NCBI GenBank assembly: GCA_028278545.1
Contig: JANQED010000054.1
Location: 1-38,591 of the forward strand
Direction: 5' to 3'
From: Anaerolineales bacterium
GTDB taxonomy: Bacteria; Chloroflexota; Anaerolineae; Anaerolineales; UBA11858
DNA: 38,591 nt
Shown: positions 1 through 8,068 of the stretch, piece by piece
Numbering within the stretch: the stretch's first letter is position 1
Layout of the letters: every line of letters begins with the position of its first letter
Translations under genes and position numbers: made by a program
The notes under the pieces: generated by a model
What the model was told of the DNA's origin: nothing
Databases searched by the model: none
The model's input: the letters and a program-made list of their open reading frames with translations, nothing else

Positions 1-343
1 GGCGGACAAGATCGCCAGGCTTTTGATCAAAGAGCCCTGGCGCAAGTGGAAGCATGTCGCCCTGGGTGCGCTGGCAAACTTCGTGATGGTGGAGTCACCC
101 TGGTGGGATGAGTTCATGCTAGATCGGGAGCAAGTGGAGATCGTGGTCAAGTCTGCCCGGATCGTCTCGGTAAACAAGCTGGAAAAATGGCATGACAAGC
201 AGCTTGCGCCGGGTGTTTATACTTTGATGCAGGTCATGGGAGAGGAAAATTTTTTGAGTTTTATCAAGGCCGCTGCGGAGCGAGAGGGACGTTTGGAGCG
301 TTGGCAGCCGGTCTTGGAGATTTTGAAGGAATCGGGGGATTGA
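1..343 (+). CDS. C-terminal part of an unrecognised protein (cut by the window edge)
   Basis: The reading frame is open from base 2 with no stop before the TGA at 341-343, so the gene probably starts outside the window. A TTG at 23 is the first in-window candidate start but has no ribosome site. About 113 residues are visible. They are charged, rich in Trp, Lys and Glu, with no cysteine pairs, membrane segment or motif I recognise. It lies on the same strand as the HTH protein and recombinase downstream and likely belongs to the same integrated element. Function unknown. Confidence 0.5.
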   Translation, partial: ADKIARLLIKEPWRKWKHVALGALANFVMVESPWWDEFMLDREQVEIVVKSARIVSVNKLEKWHDKQLAPGVYTLMQVMGEENFLSFIKAAAEREGRLERWQPVLEILKESGD

Positions 344-455
344 GAACGAGCGGAGCGGTATCCTCGAAACTGCTGCGCAGCTGTAGGCGAAGTTTGCCGT
401 ACCGCTGCGCAGCGTTTAGTTTTCTAGGATCCAAGCGGAGCGAGTAGATATTGTG

Positions 456-863
456 ATGAGAAAAAGTCCAGATGAGATTCTAATAGCGGGTCGATTGAAT
501 GGTAACCAGCGCAATAGATTGGCGAAGCTACTTGACATGATGTATACACCAAAAGAACTGGCCCGAGAAGTCGGGTTTGCAAAGCGACAAGTTTACCGGG
601 TCTATATTCCTGCGGGCTGTCCCCATGAGAGGGATAGCAGGCAACATATTTGGATCAATGGGAAAGCCTTTCGGGAGTGGGTTAGGGAAGTCTATAAAAA
701 ACGGGAGTTGGCAGAGGATGAAGCATTTTGTTTGACTTGCAGGAAACCTGTCAAAATGAGTGAGCCTGAGAAAAGAAGGGAAGGGCGGCTTATCTATTGG
801 GTTTGTGAGTGCCCAAGCTGTGGAAGAAAGCTTGCGAGAATTATTGATAAGCAAAGAAGATGA
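456..863 (+). CDS. Small HTH protein with C-terminal zinc ribbon, upstream of the recombinase
   Basis: This 135-residue protein has an N-terminal helix-turn-helix-like segment (about residues 30-50, around the stretch TPKELAREVGFAKRQVYR) followed by a Trp/Phe-containing wing. Near its C-terminus are two cysteine pairs, CLTC and CECPSC, that look like a zinc ribbon. GTG 453 and ATG 456 are adjacent possible starts; ATG is preferred. The stop codon overlaps the start of the recombinase (ATGA at 860-863), so the two are probably translationally coupled. That placement is typical of a DNA-binding partner such as an excisionase or directionality factor. The role is inferred from position and the HTH, not from a named family. 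Confidence 0.7.
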   Translation: MRKSPDEILIAGRLNGNQRNRLAKLLDMMYTPKELAREVGFAKRQVYRVYIPAGCPHERDSRQHIWINGKAFREWVREVYKKRELAEDEAFCLTCRKPVKMSEPEKRREGRLIYWVCECPSCGRKLARIIDKQRR

Positions 864-1930
864 TCAATCGAACAAACTGGAAGCTGGTAAATAAGTATCT
901 CGAATATCGTAGAGAAGTAGATCAGGTATCAGAGAGCACATTGAGACTTGAGGAGACTTGGCTTAGGCATCTTCTTGAGTGGGCTGATGATGTGCTGTTT
1001 AGGGAGGCTCCAAAAATCCGCCCTACATTTCCTGAGTATGTTCTAGCGGCTCGTATAGATGGCGGGGGTAGTCAGCTATCGAAAATCTACATGAGAAAGG
1101 TTGTGGGGGCTGCTAAACGCTTTCTGAGATGGTTGACAGTTCACCGAGCGGGTTATAAGACGATCACCCCTGCATGGCTTGACACCTTGAAACCTGTCAA
1201 GATGGCTGAGCAACCCAGGGAGCACAAAGCAGTCACGTTTGAAGAAGTTTTGCGGATAGCTCGTGCACCGGTGCAAACGTCAAGGGACAGACGTATTCGG
1301 GCTGCTGCTGTCTTGTGGTTTCTTTCGGGCATTCGCATTAGTGCCTTTGTGACGTTGCCGTTGAGTGCGGTCGAGTTGGGTGAATTGCGAATAAAACAAT
1401 GGCCGAAAATGGGGGTACATACAAAATTCGGTAAACATGCCACGACCTATTTGTTAGATATTCCAGAATTGCTCGAAGTTGTTAGCAGCTGGGATCGGGA
1501 AGTAAGAAGGATTTTGCCAGAGGACGGTTTATGGTTTGCACCGTTTTCATCTGATACCGGTGAGATCAATCCAACGATTGTGGAAGTGGGCAGGCATCGC
1601 CACCAAAGAGCAAGAAAGGATTTGATGAGTTGGTGTCAGAGGGTGGGAATACCTTATTATTCTCCCCATAAATTCAGGCATGGTCACGCAGTCTATGCGT
1701 TGAAAAGGGCGAAGGATATACAGGCACTAAAAGCCGTAAGTCAAAACCTGATGCACTCAAATATCAGTATCACGGATGGGGTTTATGGAGTTCTTTCTGA
1801 TGGTGATGTGAGGGAGCAAATTGTTACTTTGGGGCAGAGGGTGAACGCTGGAGAGGTGGGAAATTTGGAAGAAATTATTCCAATTTTAGAAGTCTTGTTA
1901 GCCAATCTTAAAGAAAAAAAGCGCTATTGA
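860..1930 (+). CDS. Tyrosine recombinase / site-specific integrase
   Basis: This 356-residue protein has the tyrosine-recombinase layout. An N-terminal SAM-like core-binding region (about residues 8-115) is followed by a catalytic domain. The visible catalytic residues are Arg159 in SGIRIS, a likely beta-hairpin Lys189, His270-x-x-Arg273 in PHKFRH, His299 in LMHSN and nucleophile Tyr309 in GVYG. It overlaps the HTH gene by 4 bases. The gene ends 34 bases from the 3' end of a tRNA on the opposite strand, the usual arrangement of an integrase beside its tRNA attachment site. It lacks the typical patch III and extra-domain sequence of integron integrases, so it is not a good IntI candidate. It is probably responsible for the element extending leftward out of the window. 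Confidence 0.9.
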   Translation: MINRTNWKLVNKYLEYRREVDQVSESTLRLEETWLRHLLEWADDVLFREAPKIRPTFPEYVLAARIDGGGSQLSKIYMRKVVGAAKRFLRWLTVHRAGYKTITPAWLDTLKPVKMAEQPREHKAVTFEEVLRIARAPVQTSRDRRIRAAAVLWFLSGIRISAFVTLPLSAVELGELRIKQWPKMGVHTKFGKHATTYLLDIPELLEVVSSWDREVRRILPEDGLWFAPFSSDTGEINPTIVEVGRHRHQRARKDLMSWCQRVGIPYYSPHKFRHGHAVYALKRAKDIQALKAVSQNLMHSNISITDGVYGVLSDGDVREQIVTLGQRVNAGEVGNLEEIIPILEVLLANLKEKKRY

Positions 1931-1964
1931 ATTGTTAATTGCGCACTTGTAGAGGTCAAAAAAG

Positions 1965-2037
1965 TGGGCCCAGTTGGATTTGAACCAACGACCTGGCGGT
2001 TATGAGCCGCTCGCTCTGACCACTGAGCTATGGGCCC
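1965..2037 (-). tRNA. tRNA with CAT anticodon (tRNA-Ile2 or elongator Met)
   Basis: Read on the minus strand it forms a full cloverleaf. The 7-bp acceptor GGGCCCA/TGGGCCC is perfect, the D-stem is GCTC/GAGC, the anticodon loop is CTCATAA (anticodon CAT), the variable loop is AGGTC, and the T-arm is GTTGG-TTCAAAT-CCAAC. The discriminator is A and no CCA is encoded. The 27-43 pair (A-C) is a mismatch. D-arm and loop resemble bacterial Ile2 (CAU read as AUA after lysidine modification), but sequence alone does not exclude elongator Met. It lies 3 bases downstream of tRNA-Gly, likely on one transcript. Confidence 0.95.
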
Positions 2038-2040
2038 CAG

Positions 2041-2112
2041 AGCGGGCGACCGGATTCGAACCGGCGAATGTCAGCTTGGAAGGCTGATGCCTTACCACTT
2101 GGCGACGCCCGC
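2041..2112 (-). tRNA. tRNA-Gly (TCC)
   Basis: The minus-strand cloverleaf has acceptor GCGGGCG/CGCCCGC, anticodon stem TCAGC/GCTGA, loop CTTCCAA (anticodon TCC, reading GGA) and T-arm GCCGG-TTCGAAT-CCGGT. The discriminator is T and no CCA is encoded. It is the first gene after a good promoter and is followed after 3 bases by the CAT-anticodon tRNA. Confidence 0.97.
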
Positions 2113-2136
2113 ATGTGTTCTTGGGAATGCGGAACG

Positions 2137-2165
2137 ATTCTACCGTGAGCGCTGGTTGGGGTCAA
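2137..2165 (-). promoter_or_regulatory. Sigma70-type promoter for the two tRNAs
   Basis: On the minus strand, TTGACC (2160-2165) and TAGAAT (2137-2142) are separated by exactly 17 bases, about 25 bases upstream of the tRNA-Gly 5' end. The same -10 hexamer and spacing occur before lipA. Confidence 0.75.
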
Positions 2166-2285
2166 GCATCGCTCGAATCGGTTGCGAAAAGGGCCACTTT
2201 ATTGTAAAGTTATCGGTATAGACGCCGACAAAAAGAACTGCTGAGAACGCGATGAAGCGCAGAGACTTCAAATAAACTGGTTTCT

Positions 2286-2316
2286 CTCCGCGCCCACAGC
2301 GCACTCTGCGGTAAAT
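2286..2316 (+). repeat. 31-base dispersed intergenic repeat, copy 1
   Basis: It begins CTCCGCG, contains CACAGCGCACTCTGCGGT, and is about 85 percent identical to copies at 35255-35285 (+) and 36651-36681 (-). All three are intergenic and next to gene starts or ends. It resembles the short GC-rich intergenic repeats common in filamentous bacteria; function unknown. Confidence 0.65.
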
Positions 2317-2329
2317 TAGAAAGGTGTAG

Positions 2330-2728
2330 ATGATGAAGATTCCCCGTATTCTCTTTTCAGCCCGCCGCAAGCGCTTCTCCCCCTGGCGTTTCGGGTTGAA
2401 GCTCGGCCTGGCGGCTGCGCTGCTGGTGTGGTGGTGGCTGCAAAACCAGCGCGAACGAGATGCTGAAACCACCGGGACGCGGCTGGTGCTGCCCCCCGAC
2501 GAGGGCGAGCCAGCAGCCCCGCCCCCACCGGTTGAACCCGATGACCTGACCCGCATCGAGGGGATTGGCCCTAAATATGCCTCTGTATTGGTGGAAGCTG
2601 GTCTGACCACCTTTGCCCAGTTGGCTGAGATGAAGCCCGCGCAGCTCCAGGAGATCATCCGGGCTGCCACGGGGCGTGCTCCCGATCCAGAGGGATGGAT
2701 CAGGCAGGCGGCTTCGTTGAGTAAATAA
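2330..2728 (+). CDS. Membrane-anchored helix-hairpin-helix protein
   Basis: The 132 residues comprise a basic N-terminus, one membrane segment (about 21-40), a Pro-rich linker (about 55-70) and a cytosolic or exposed HhH module. The HhH core is LTRIEGIGPKYASVLVEAGL at about 73-92, continuing into a second helical pair with LQEIIRAA. This is the DUF4332/HhH type found in nucleic-acid-binding or scaffold proteins. ATG 2330 follows an AAGGTG ribosome site; ATG 2333 is also possible. The NfeD-like gene starts 13 bases later, so the two are probably one operon. Whether the HhH binds DNA here is not shown. Confidence 0.8.
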   Translation: MMKIPRILFSARRKRFSPWRFGLKLGLAAALLVWWWLQNQRERDAETTGTRLVLPPDEGEPAAPPPPVEPDDLTRIEGIGPKYASVLVEAGLTTFAQLAEMKPAQLQEIIRAATGRAPDPEGWIRQAASLSK

Positions 2729-2741
2729 TGGTGAGTGGAAA

Positions 2742-4073
2742 GTGAAAAGACTTAAATTCTCTATTGGTATTTTGTGCTGCTTTGTTTTGCTTGCCCTGTT
2801 CAGGTTTCCCCCGACGGCGGCTCAAGCGCAAGCGGATGATATGCCGCTGGCCCTGGTGCTCACCGCCGATGGCGCCGTCACCCCCACCATGGCAGAGTAT
2901 CTGCGGCGCGGCATCCAGCTGGCCGAGCAGCGCGGCGCCGAACTGCTGATCTTCCAGCTCAACACGCCCGGGGGCGGCGTGGACGTGATGGGCGATATCG
3001 TAGAGATCATCCGGGGCAGCAAAACCCCTGTGGTGGTCTATGTTGCCCCGCGCGGGGCCGTTGCCGGCAGCGCCGGGACGGTGATCACCCTGGCCGGGCA
3101 CGTAGCTGCCATGGCCCCGGAGACGGCCATCGGCGCGGCCAGCCCGGTAGGTGCCCAGGGGGAAGACATCGGCGAGACCATGGAAGCCAAGGTCAAGGAG
3201 ATCCTCAAGGCCCAGGTCCGCTCACTGGCAGAGCGGCGCGGCCCGGAAGTCGTCGCCCTGGCTGAAGCGACCATCGAAGAGGCCAAAGCGGTCTCCGCCG
3301 GGGAAGCCCTGGAGATCGGCTTCGTGGACTTCATCGCCAACGATGTCCATGACCTGCTCAGCCAGCTAGACGGCTACCAGGTGGAGACCCTGGAAGGCGA
3401 CCGCACCCTGCACACCGCCAACGCAGAGGTCTCCAACATGGCGCTCACCCTCATCGAGCAGCTTCTCGCCGTCCTGACCAACCCCAACATCGTCTTCATT
3501 CTGCTGACCATCGGCGTTCAGGCGATCTTGATCGAACTCTCCAACCCCGGCGGCTGGGTCGCCGGGTTCATTGGCGTGGTATGCCTTTCCCTGGCGACGT
3601 ACGGGCTGGGCGTGCTGCCGGTCAACTGGTTTGGCTTGATCTTCCTGGCAACGGCCTTCGTGCTCTTTGTTTTGGACCTCAAAGCGCCCACCCACGGCGC
3701 TCTCACCGCCGCAGGCGTCGGCTCTCTGGTGGTTGGGGCGTTGGTATTGTTCAATTCTCCGACGACGCCGCAATTTCAGCGCGTTTCCGTGCCCTTGGTG
3801 ATTATCAGCTCTTTGATCACCGGGGGGATCTTCGCGGTCGCCCTGGCCTTCGCGGTGCGCGCCCAACGGACACCCATCCGGACGGGGCGGGAAGCCCTGG
3901 TGGGACGCGTGGGCGTCGTCAAGGATGAGATTCCCGCCTTCGGGGCCGGTTCTGTGCAACTGGGCGGCGAGCTTTGGAGCGCAGAATCCGCCCAGGGAGG
4001 GCCGATCACCCCCGGTTCCCGCGTCGAAATCCTGCATGTGACCGGGATTCGCCTCAAAGTCAAGGAAATCTAA
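2742..4073 (+). CDS. NfeD-family membrane serine protease (ClpP-class)
   Basis: This 443-residue protein has a signal-like segment at 7-30, then a ClpP/crotonase-fold protease domain. It carries the LNTPGGG oxyanion motif (about 73-79), the nucleophile Ser110 in AVAGSAG, and a Lys-rich helix around 150-156 where the family's catalytic Lys lies. Four to five membrane helices (about 230-365) and a C-terminal OB-fold NfeD domain (about 375-443) complete the long form of the family. Known members cleave hydrophobic C-termini of stomatin partners, but no stomatin gene is in this window. The start is GTG 2742, since an upstream GTG at 2731 runs into a stop at once. Confidence 0.92.
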   Translation: MKRLKFSIGILCCFVLLALFRFPPTAAQAQADDMPLALVLTADGAVTPTMAEYLRRGIQLAEQRGAELLIFQLNTPGGGVDVMGDIVEIIRGSKTPVVVYVAPRGAVAGSAGTVITLAGHVAAMAPETAIGAASPVGAQGEDIGETMEAKVKEILKAQVRSLAERRGPEVVALAEATIEEAKAVSAGEALEIGFVDFIANDVHDLLSQLDGYQVETLEGDRTLHTANAEVSNMALTLIEQLLAVLTNPNIVFILLTIGVQAILIELSNPGGWVAGFIGVVCLSLATYGLGVLPVNWFGLIFLATAFVLFVLDLKAPTHGALTAAGVGSLVVGALVLFNSPTTPQFQRVSVPLVIISSLITGGIFAVALAFAVRAQRTPIRTGREALVGRVGVVKDEIPAFGAGSVQLGGELWSAESAQGGPITPGSRVEILHVTGIRLKVKEI

Positions 4074-4117
4074 GAAAGCGCTCCTTTTCATAGGGCGAAT
4101 TCATATACTCCTCTCAT

Positions 4118-4146
4118 TTGATCAAAGCCGACAGGCGGGGTAGAAT
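4118..4146 (+). promoter_or_regulatory. Sigma70-type promoter for lipA
   Basis: TTGATC (4118-4123), a 17-base spacer and TAGAAT (4141-4146) lie about 30 bases before the lipA ATG. Spacing and the -10 box match the tRNA promoter. Confidence 0.7.
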
Positions 4147-4177
4147 TAGGTGAATTTGCCGCTTACATGGAGATACC

Positions 4178-5122
4178 ATGCCCGTTACCCCCACCCGTGA
4201 CCGCATAAAACCCGCAGACATCGATACCACGCCCAGGCGACGCCCGCCCTGGATCAGGGTGCGCGCGCCAATGGGCGAGACCTATCAGGAAGTGCAGCAT
4301 TTGATGCGGGCCAAGTCTTTGCACACCGTGTGCGAAGAAGCCATGTGCCCCAATTTGGGTGAGTGCTGGGGGGCAGGCACTGCCACGTTCCTGATGTTGG
4401 GCGATGTCTGTACGCGCACATGCGGTTTCTGCGATATCAAGCACGGTAAGCCGTCATTTTTGGACTGGGACGAGCCGCAGCGCATCGCCCAGGCTGTGGC
4501 GAAGATGAAGCTCAAACACGCTGTGATCACCAGCGTCAACCGCGATGACCGCCGGGACGGCGGCGCGCCGATTTTCGCCATGGTCATCCGCCGTATCCGC
4601 CAGCTTCAGCCGGGGTGTTCCATCGAAGTGCTGATCCCCGATTTCAAGGGCAGCCTGGAAGCCCTACGCATCGTCATGGAAGCCCGCCCAGAGATCCTCA
4701 ACCACAATGTGGAGACTGTGCCGCGCTTATTCAAGCAGGTGCAGCCGCAGGATAACTACGCCTGGGCCGAGGCCGCGCTGGTCAACGCCAAAAAGCTCGA
4801 TCCTGACGTGCTCACCAAATCAGGCATTATGCTGGGCCTGGGCGAGACGATGGAAGAAGTCAAATCCACGATGACGGACCTGCGGGACTGGGGGGTGGAT
4901 ATCCTCACCATCGGCCAGTATTTGCAGCCCAGCCGCAAGCACCTGCCCATCGCGCGCTATTACACGCCGGAAGAGTTCGAGGAGCTCAAGCAGTTTGGCC
5001 TGGAGATCGGCTTCCGATGGGTAGAGAGTGCGCCGCTGGTGCGCTCGTCTTACCGGGCGGTGGAACAGGTTCGGGCGTTGAGCATCGTCCACCGGGAACT
5101 TTATGGGGATGATCGGGTTTAG
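4178..5122 (+). CDS. lipA: Lipoyl synthase
   Basis: LipA is a radical-SAM enzyme that inserts two sulfurs into protein-bound octanoyl groups to make lipoyl cofactors of 2-oxoacid dehydrogenases and the glycine cleavage system. The 314 residues show both iron-sulfur sets. The auxiliary-cluster cysteines are at 52, 57 and 63 ([12 protein letters not shown]). The radical-SAM CxxxCxxC is at 78, 82 and 85 (CTRTCGFC). The C-terminal RSSY serine ligand is also present. Length and motif order are typical. No lipB or lipoyl-protein gene is adjacent. The ATG is about 30 bases after the predicted promoter, suggesting a monocistronic unit. Confidence 0.97.
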   Translation: MPVTPTRDRIKPADIDTTPRRRPPWIRVRAPMGETYQEVQHLMRAKSLHTVCEEAMCPNLGECWGAGTATFLMLGDVCTRTCGFCDIKHGKPSFLDWDEPQRIAQAVAKMKLKHAVITSVNRDDRRDGGAPIFAMVIRRIRQLQPGCSIEVLIPDFKGSLEALRIVMEARPEILNHNVETVPRLFKQVQPQDNYAWAEAALVNAKKLDPDVLTKSGIMLGLGETMEEVKSTMTDLRDWGVDILTIGQYLQPSRKHLPIARYYTPEEFEELKQFGLEIGFRWVESAPLVRSSYRAVEQVRALSIVHRELYGDDRV

Positions 5123-5195
5123 TTCCGCAGAACTGAACCGTTGAATATCGATCGGCCTGGCGGTTTTCACGATTTTGTTTTGTAAGGAAAACGAT

Positions 5196-6167
5196 ATGGG
5201 GCTGGGACAGACCAACCTGGAAGAATTCTCCGAATCACCGCGCGAACACATTCCTGACGCCTGGGCACGCAAAGGACACTGCCCGGTCTGTAACGCTTCA
5301 AAAAGCCTCGATATCAACCACCTCCCCGAGGCCCCTGACCAGTTTGTCTGTAAAGAATGTGGAACGGCCTTCGAAGTGCAATCCACGGGTTCGAAAATCC
5401 GCGTCATGCTGATGCCCGAGGTGCTCAAACCAGCCTGGATGGAGATCATCAACCGCTGGATGGCCCCGCCGGACATCCAAAGATTGTACAAACGCTACAG
5501 CTCTTCAAGGCTTCAGGATTTGCCGGACGAAGAGGGGGTCGTCCCTGAGCCTGAAATGACCAATCGCGAAGTGATGTCCCAGGCCATCGAGTTGCAAAGG
5601 CTGGGAAACAGTTATGAGATGATCAGGGCTCTGCTGCTGCAAGTCGGCGCGACGCCCAGGCAGGCTGACGGCGCAGTGGGCCGCTTGCAGCGATCCGCCG
5701 AAAAGGAGAAGAAGAAGCGCAGTTGTTTCATGTGGGCTATGGCCGCTGTGGCCGTCCTGGTGCTGGCCGTGATTGGGGGCGTTTTATGGTTCACCTCCAG
5801 AACACCCGCCCCAGAGACGTTAGAGGACTCCGATGCATTATTTTCACAGTTCGACCCCGCCGAGGTGGTGACCGACCTGGTGGGCATCCCCACCCCGCAG
5901 GTGGTCTATAACAGCGGGCCGGGGGACGCGCGCTGCCCGGCGTCGGCGGCGCAGGCTGCCGAACTATTCGGCGGGCAGGAAGATGCCTGGTCCAAGGAAC
6001 GCGGCTACGACGCCTGGGTGCTGGTCAATGTGGGCCCACCGGTGACCATCCGCGTGCCTGCAAATATGGTTGCCGGTTATATGAAGATGGACTCGATGGA
6101 TATGTTATCCGTGCAGGGGCCGGCGACGCTTCACAATATCAACTTCATCGTAGTGAGCTGTGAGTAA
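5196..6167 (+). CDS. Zinc-ribbon plus single-TM protein of unknown function
   Basis: ATG 5196 is chosen because AAGGAAA lies 5-11 bases upstream; an in-frame TTG at 5175 has no such site. The 323-residue product has an N-terminal zinc ribbon with cysteine pairs at 29/32 (CPVC) and 52/55 (CKEC). A Gln/Arg-rich helical middle follows, then one membrane helix (about 176-199). The C-terminal domain, probably extracytoplasmic, contains two cysteines. The stop codon touches the start of the antiporter gene, so the pair is surely co-transcribed. It may be an accessory protein of the antiporter; that is inference. No family name recognised. Confidence 0.8.
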   Translation: MGLGQTNLEEFSESPREHIPDAWARKGHCPVCNASKSLDINHLPEAPDQFVCKECGTAFEVQSTGSKIRVMLMPEVLKPAWMEIINRWMAPPDIQRLYKRYSSSRLQDLPDEEGVVPEPEMTNREVMSQAIELQRLGNSYEMIRALLLQVGATPRQADGAVGRLQRSAEKEKKKRSCFMWAMAAVAVLVLAVIGGVLWFTSRTPAPETLEDSDALFSQFDPAEVVTDLVGIPTPQVVYNSGPGDARCPASAAQAAELFGGQEDAWSKERGYDAWVLVNVGPPVTIRVPANMVAGYMKMDSMDMLSVQGPATLHNINFIVVSCE

Positions 6168-8054
6168 ATGGAAGAAACCCTTTCTTTTTATCCTTTGCTG
6201 ATCGTTGTATCTTTGGCTTTCATCGTCCCCATCACCCTGACGCGCTTCAGGCGTCTGCGTCTCCCCATTATCGTCGGGGAGATCATCGCCGGCATCATCG
6301 TTGGGCGCAGCGGCCTGGGCTGGGTGCAGCACCATGACCCCGTCCTGGACCTGCTGGCGGAACTGGGCTTCGTCTTTTTGATGTTCCTCTCTGGGATGGA
6401 GATCGATTTCTCCAGCATCAAGCCGGCCTCTTCGGGTCGTCCACGAAGCGAGCAGCAACCCTGGGGGCCGCTGCCGCTGAGCGGCTTGAATTTCATCCTG
6501 ACATTGGCTTCATCCACGCTGGTTGGGTTCATACTGGTGGGCATGGAGCTGGCTACCAATCCCTGGATGATCGCCCTGATCCTCTCGACCACGTCCCTGG
6601 GGGTTGTCGTGCCCGTGCTCAAGGAACGCGGCCTCAACAGCGGGCGTTATGGGCAAACGGTGATCATCTCCGCCCTGATCGCCGATTTCGTCACGATGCT
6701 GTTGATCACCGTCGTGGTGGCAGCCCTTTCGCACGGCCTGACCCCCGATATTCTGCTGATCGGCGTGCTCTTCGTGGCCTTCTTCGTGATGTACCAGTTT
6801 GGTATGTTGTTCTTCAACCGTATCCCCGGTGTGCGCCGGTTGCTGGATGAACTCAGCACCGCCACAGCCCAAATCAAGATTCGGACTGCTTTTACCATCA
6901 TGCTGGTCTTCGTAGCCCTGGCAGAGGTATTGGGAATGGAGATCATCCTGGGGGCGTTTTTGGCCGGGGCGATCATCTCATTGCTGAGCACCAACGAAGA
7001 CTCCGAGACCATGCACCAGTTGGAGTCCTTTGGTTTCGGGTTCTTCATCCCCATCTTCTTCATCATGGTGGGCGTGGATTTCAACCTCGAGGCCCTGCTC
7101 TCTTCGCCGCAAGCGCTGCTTTTGCTGCCGATCTTGCTAGTGGCCGCGGTGCTGGTAAAACTGCTGCCTTCTCTTGTGTTCCGGTTGAATTTCAGTTGGC
7201 GTGAGACGCTCAGCGCGGGGACGCTGCTCTCGGCGCGCTTGTCACTGATCATCGCCGCTTCGGCCATTGGACTGCGTTTGGGCGTGATCTCTGACCCCGT
7301 CAACGCCGCTATCATCCTGGTGGCGATCATCACGGTGACGCTGTCTCCGCTGATCTTCGCCCGCATCGCGCCCAAGATCACGCCCCAGGCTCAAAGGCCG
7401 ACGATTGTGGTGGGAGCCGGGATGTTGGGATTGCAGGTCGCCGAGCAGATCCGCGCCCATAATGATCTGGTGGTGGTCATCGACACCAAACAGAACCGTA
7501 TCGAAAGAGCCCGCCGCCGAGGTTTTGAAGCCGTGCTCGCGCGTACCCACCGCTACGATCCCGCTGCCGAAACCTATTTGAACCAGGCCAACCGTCTGGT
7601 GTGTATATACAGCAACGTGGACAAAAATTACCGCGTCTGCGATTATGTGCGCTCGACGTACGGCATCAAGCACGTCGTTTCCAGGGTGACCGCCCCCGGC
7701 GAAATTCCGCGCTTCGAGAAGATCGGCGTCACCCCCATGAACGCGGCCACCAATCAGGCCATGCTGCTGGCGCTGCTCACCCGCAACCCGACCATTTATG
7801 AGCTGCTCACCCGCACCGATGATGACAAGGAAGTCTGCGAAGTCACCGTCCGCAACTTCAGCATGTTGAATCGCCCCTTGCGGGAGCTGGAGCTGCCCGA
7901 GGATATGATGATCCTGGCGGTGCGCAAAAATGAGCAGTTGATCGTCCCCAACGGCGATACGCGCCTGGAACGCGGCGACCAACTGACCTTGATTGGGCCG
8001 TACACTTGCCTGGAAAAATCTCGTCTGATGTTAGGAAGCAGTGCAAGTAATTGA
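6168..8054 (+). CDS. CPA2-family cation:proton antiporter with TrkA-N/TrkA-C domains (KefB/KefC-like)
   Basis: The 628 residues form about a dozen membrane helices (residues 5-395) of the Na+/H+ exchanger fold. A cytosolic RCK module follows. Its TrkA-N Rossmann domain starts at about 410 with VVGAGMLG and an acidic VVVIDT strand end, and a TrkA-C domain occupies about 540-625. Such proteins exchange K+ or Na+ for H+ under nucleotide control. Whether it is a K+ efflux or Na+ antiporter cannot be read from the sequence. It begins directly after the stop of the zinc-ribbon/TM gene (0 bases between). Confidence 0.93.
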   Translation: MEETLSFYPLLIVVSLAFIVPITLTRFRRLRLPIIVGEIIAGIIVGRSGLGWVQHHDPVLDLLAELGFVFLMFLSGMEIDFSSIKPASSGRPRSEQQPWGPLPLSGLNFILTLASSTLVGFILVGMELATNPWMIALILSTTSLGVVVPVLKERGLNSGRYGQTVIISALIADFVTMLLITVVVAALSHGLTPDILLIGVLFVAFFVMYQFGMLFFNRIPGVRRLLDELSTATAQIKIRTAFTIMLVFVALAEVLGMEIILGAFLAGAIISLLSTNEDSETMHQLESFGFGFFIPIFFIMVGVDFNLEALLSSPQALLLLPILLVAAVLVKLLPSLVFRLNFSWRETLSAGTLLSARLSLIIAASAIGLRLGVISDPVNAAIILVAIITVTLSPLIFARIAPKITPQAQRPTIVVGAGMLGLQVAEQIRAHNDLVVVIDTKQNRIERARRRGFEAVLARTHRYDPAAETYLNQANRLVCIYSNVDKNYRVCDYVRSTYGIKHVVSRVTAPGEIPRFEKIGVTPMNAATNQAMLLALLTRNPTIYELLTRTDDDKEVCEVTVRNFSMLNRPLRELELPEDMMILAVRKNEQLIVPNGDTRLERGDQLTLIGPYTCLEKSRLMLGSSASN

Positions 8055-8068
8055 GATACGAATGTTTT

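Noticed and set aside
860..1930. Integron integrase (IntI) to go with the cassette at 36.8 kb
   Set aside because: Catalytic-region sequence and the lack of the IntI extra domain argue for an ordinary tRNA-targeting recombinase; it is also 35 kb away beside a tRNA.
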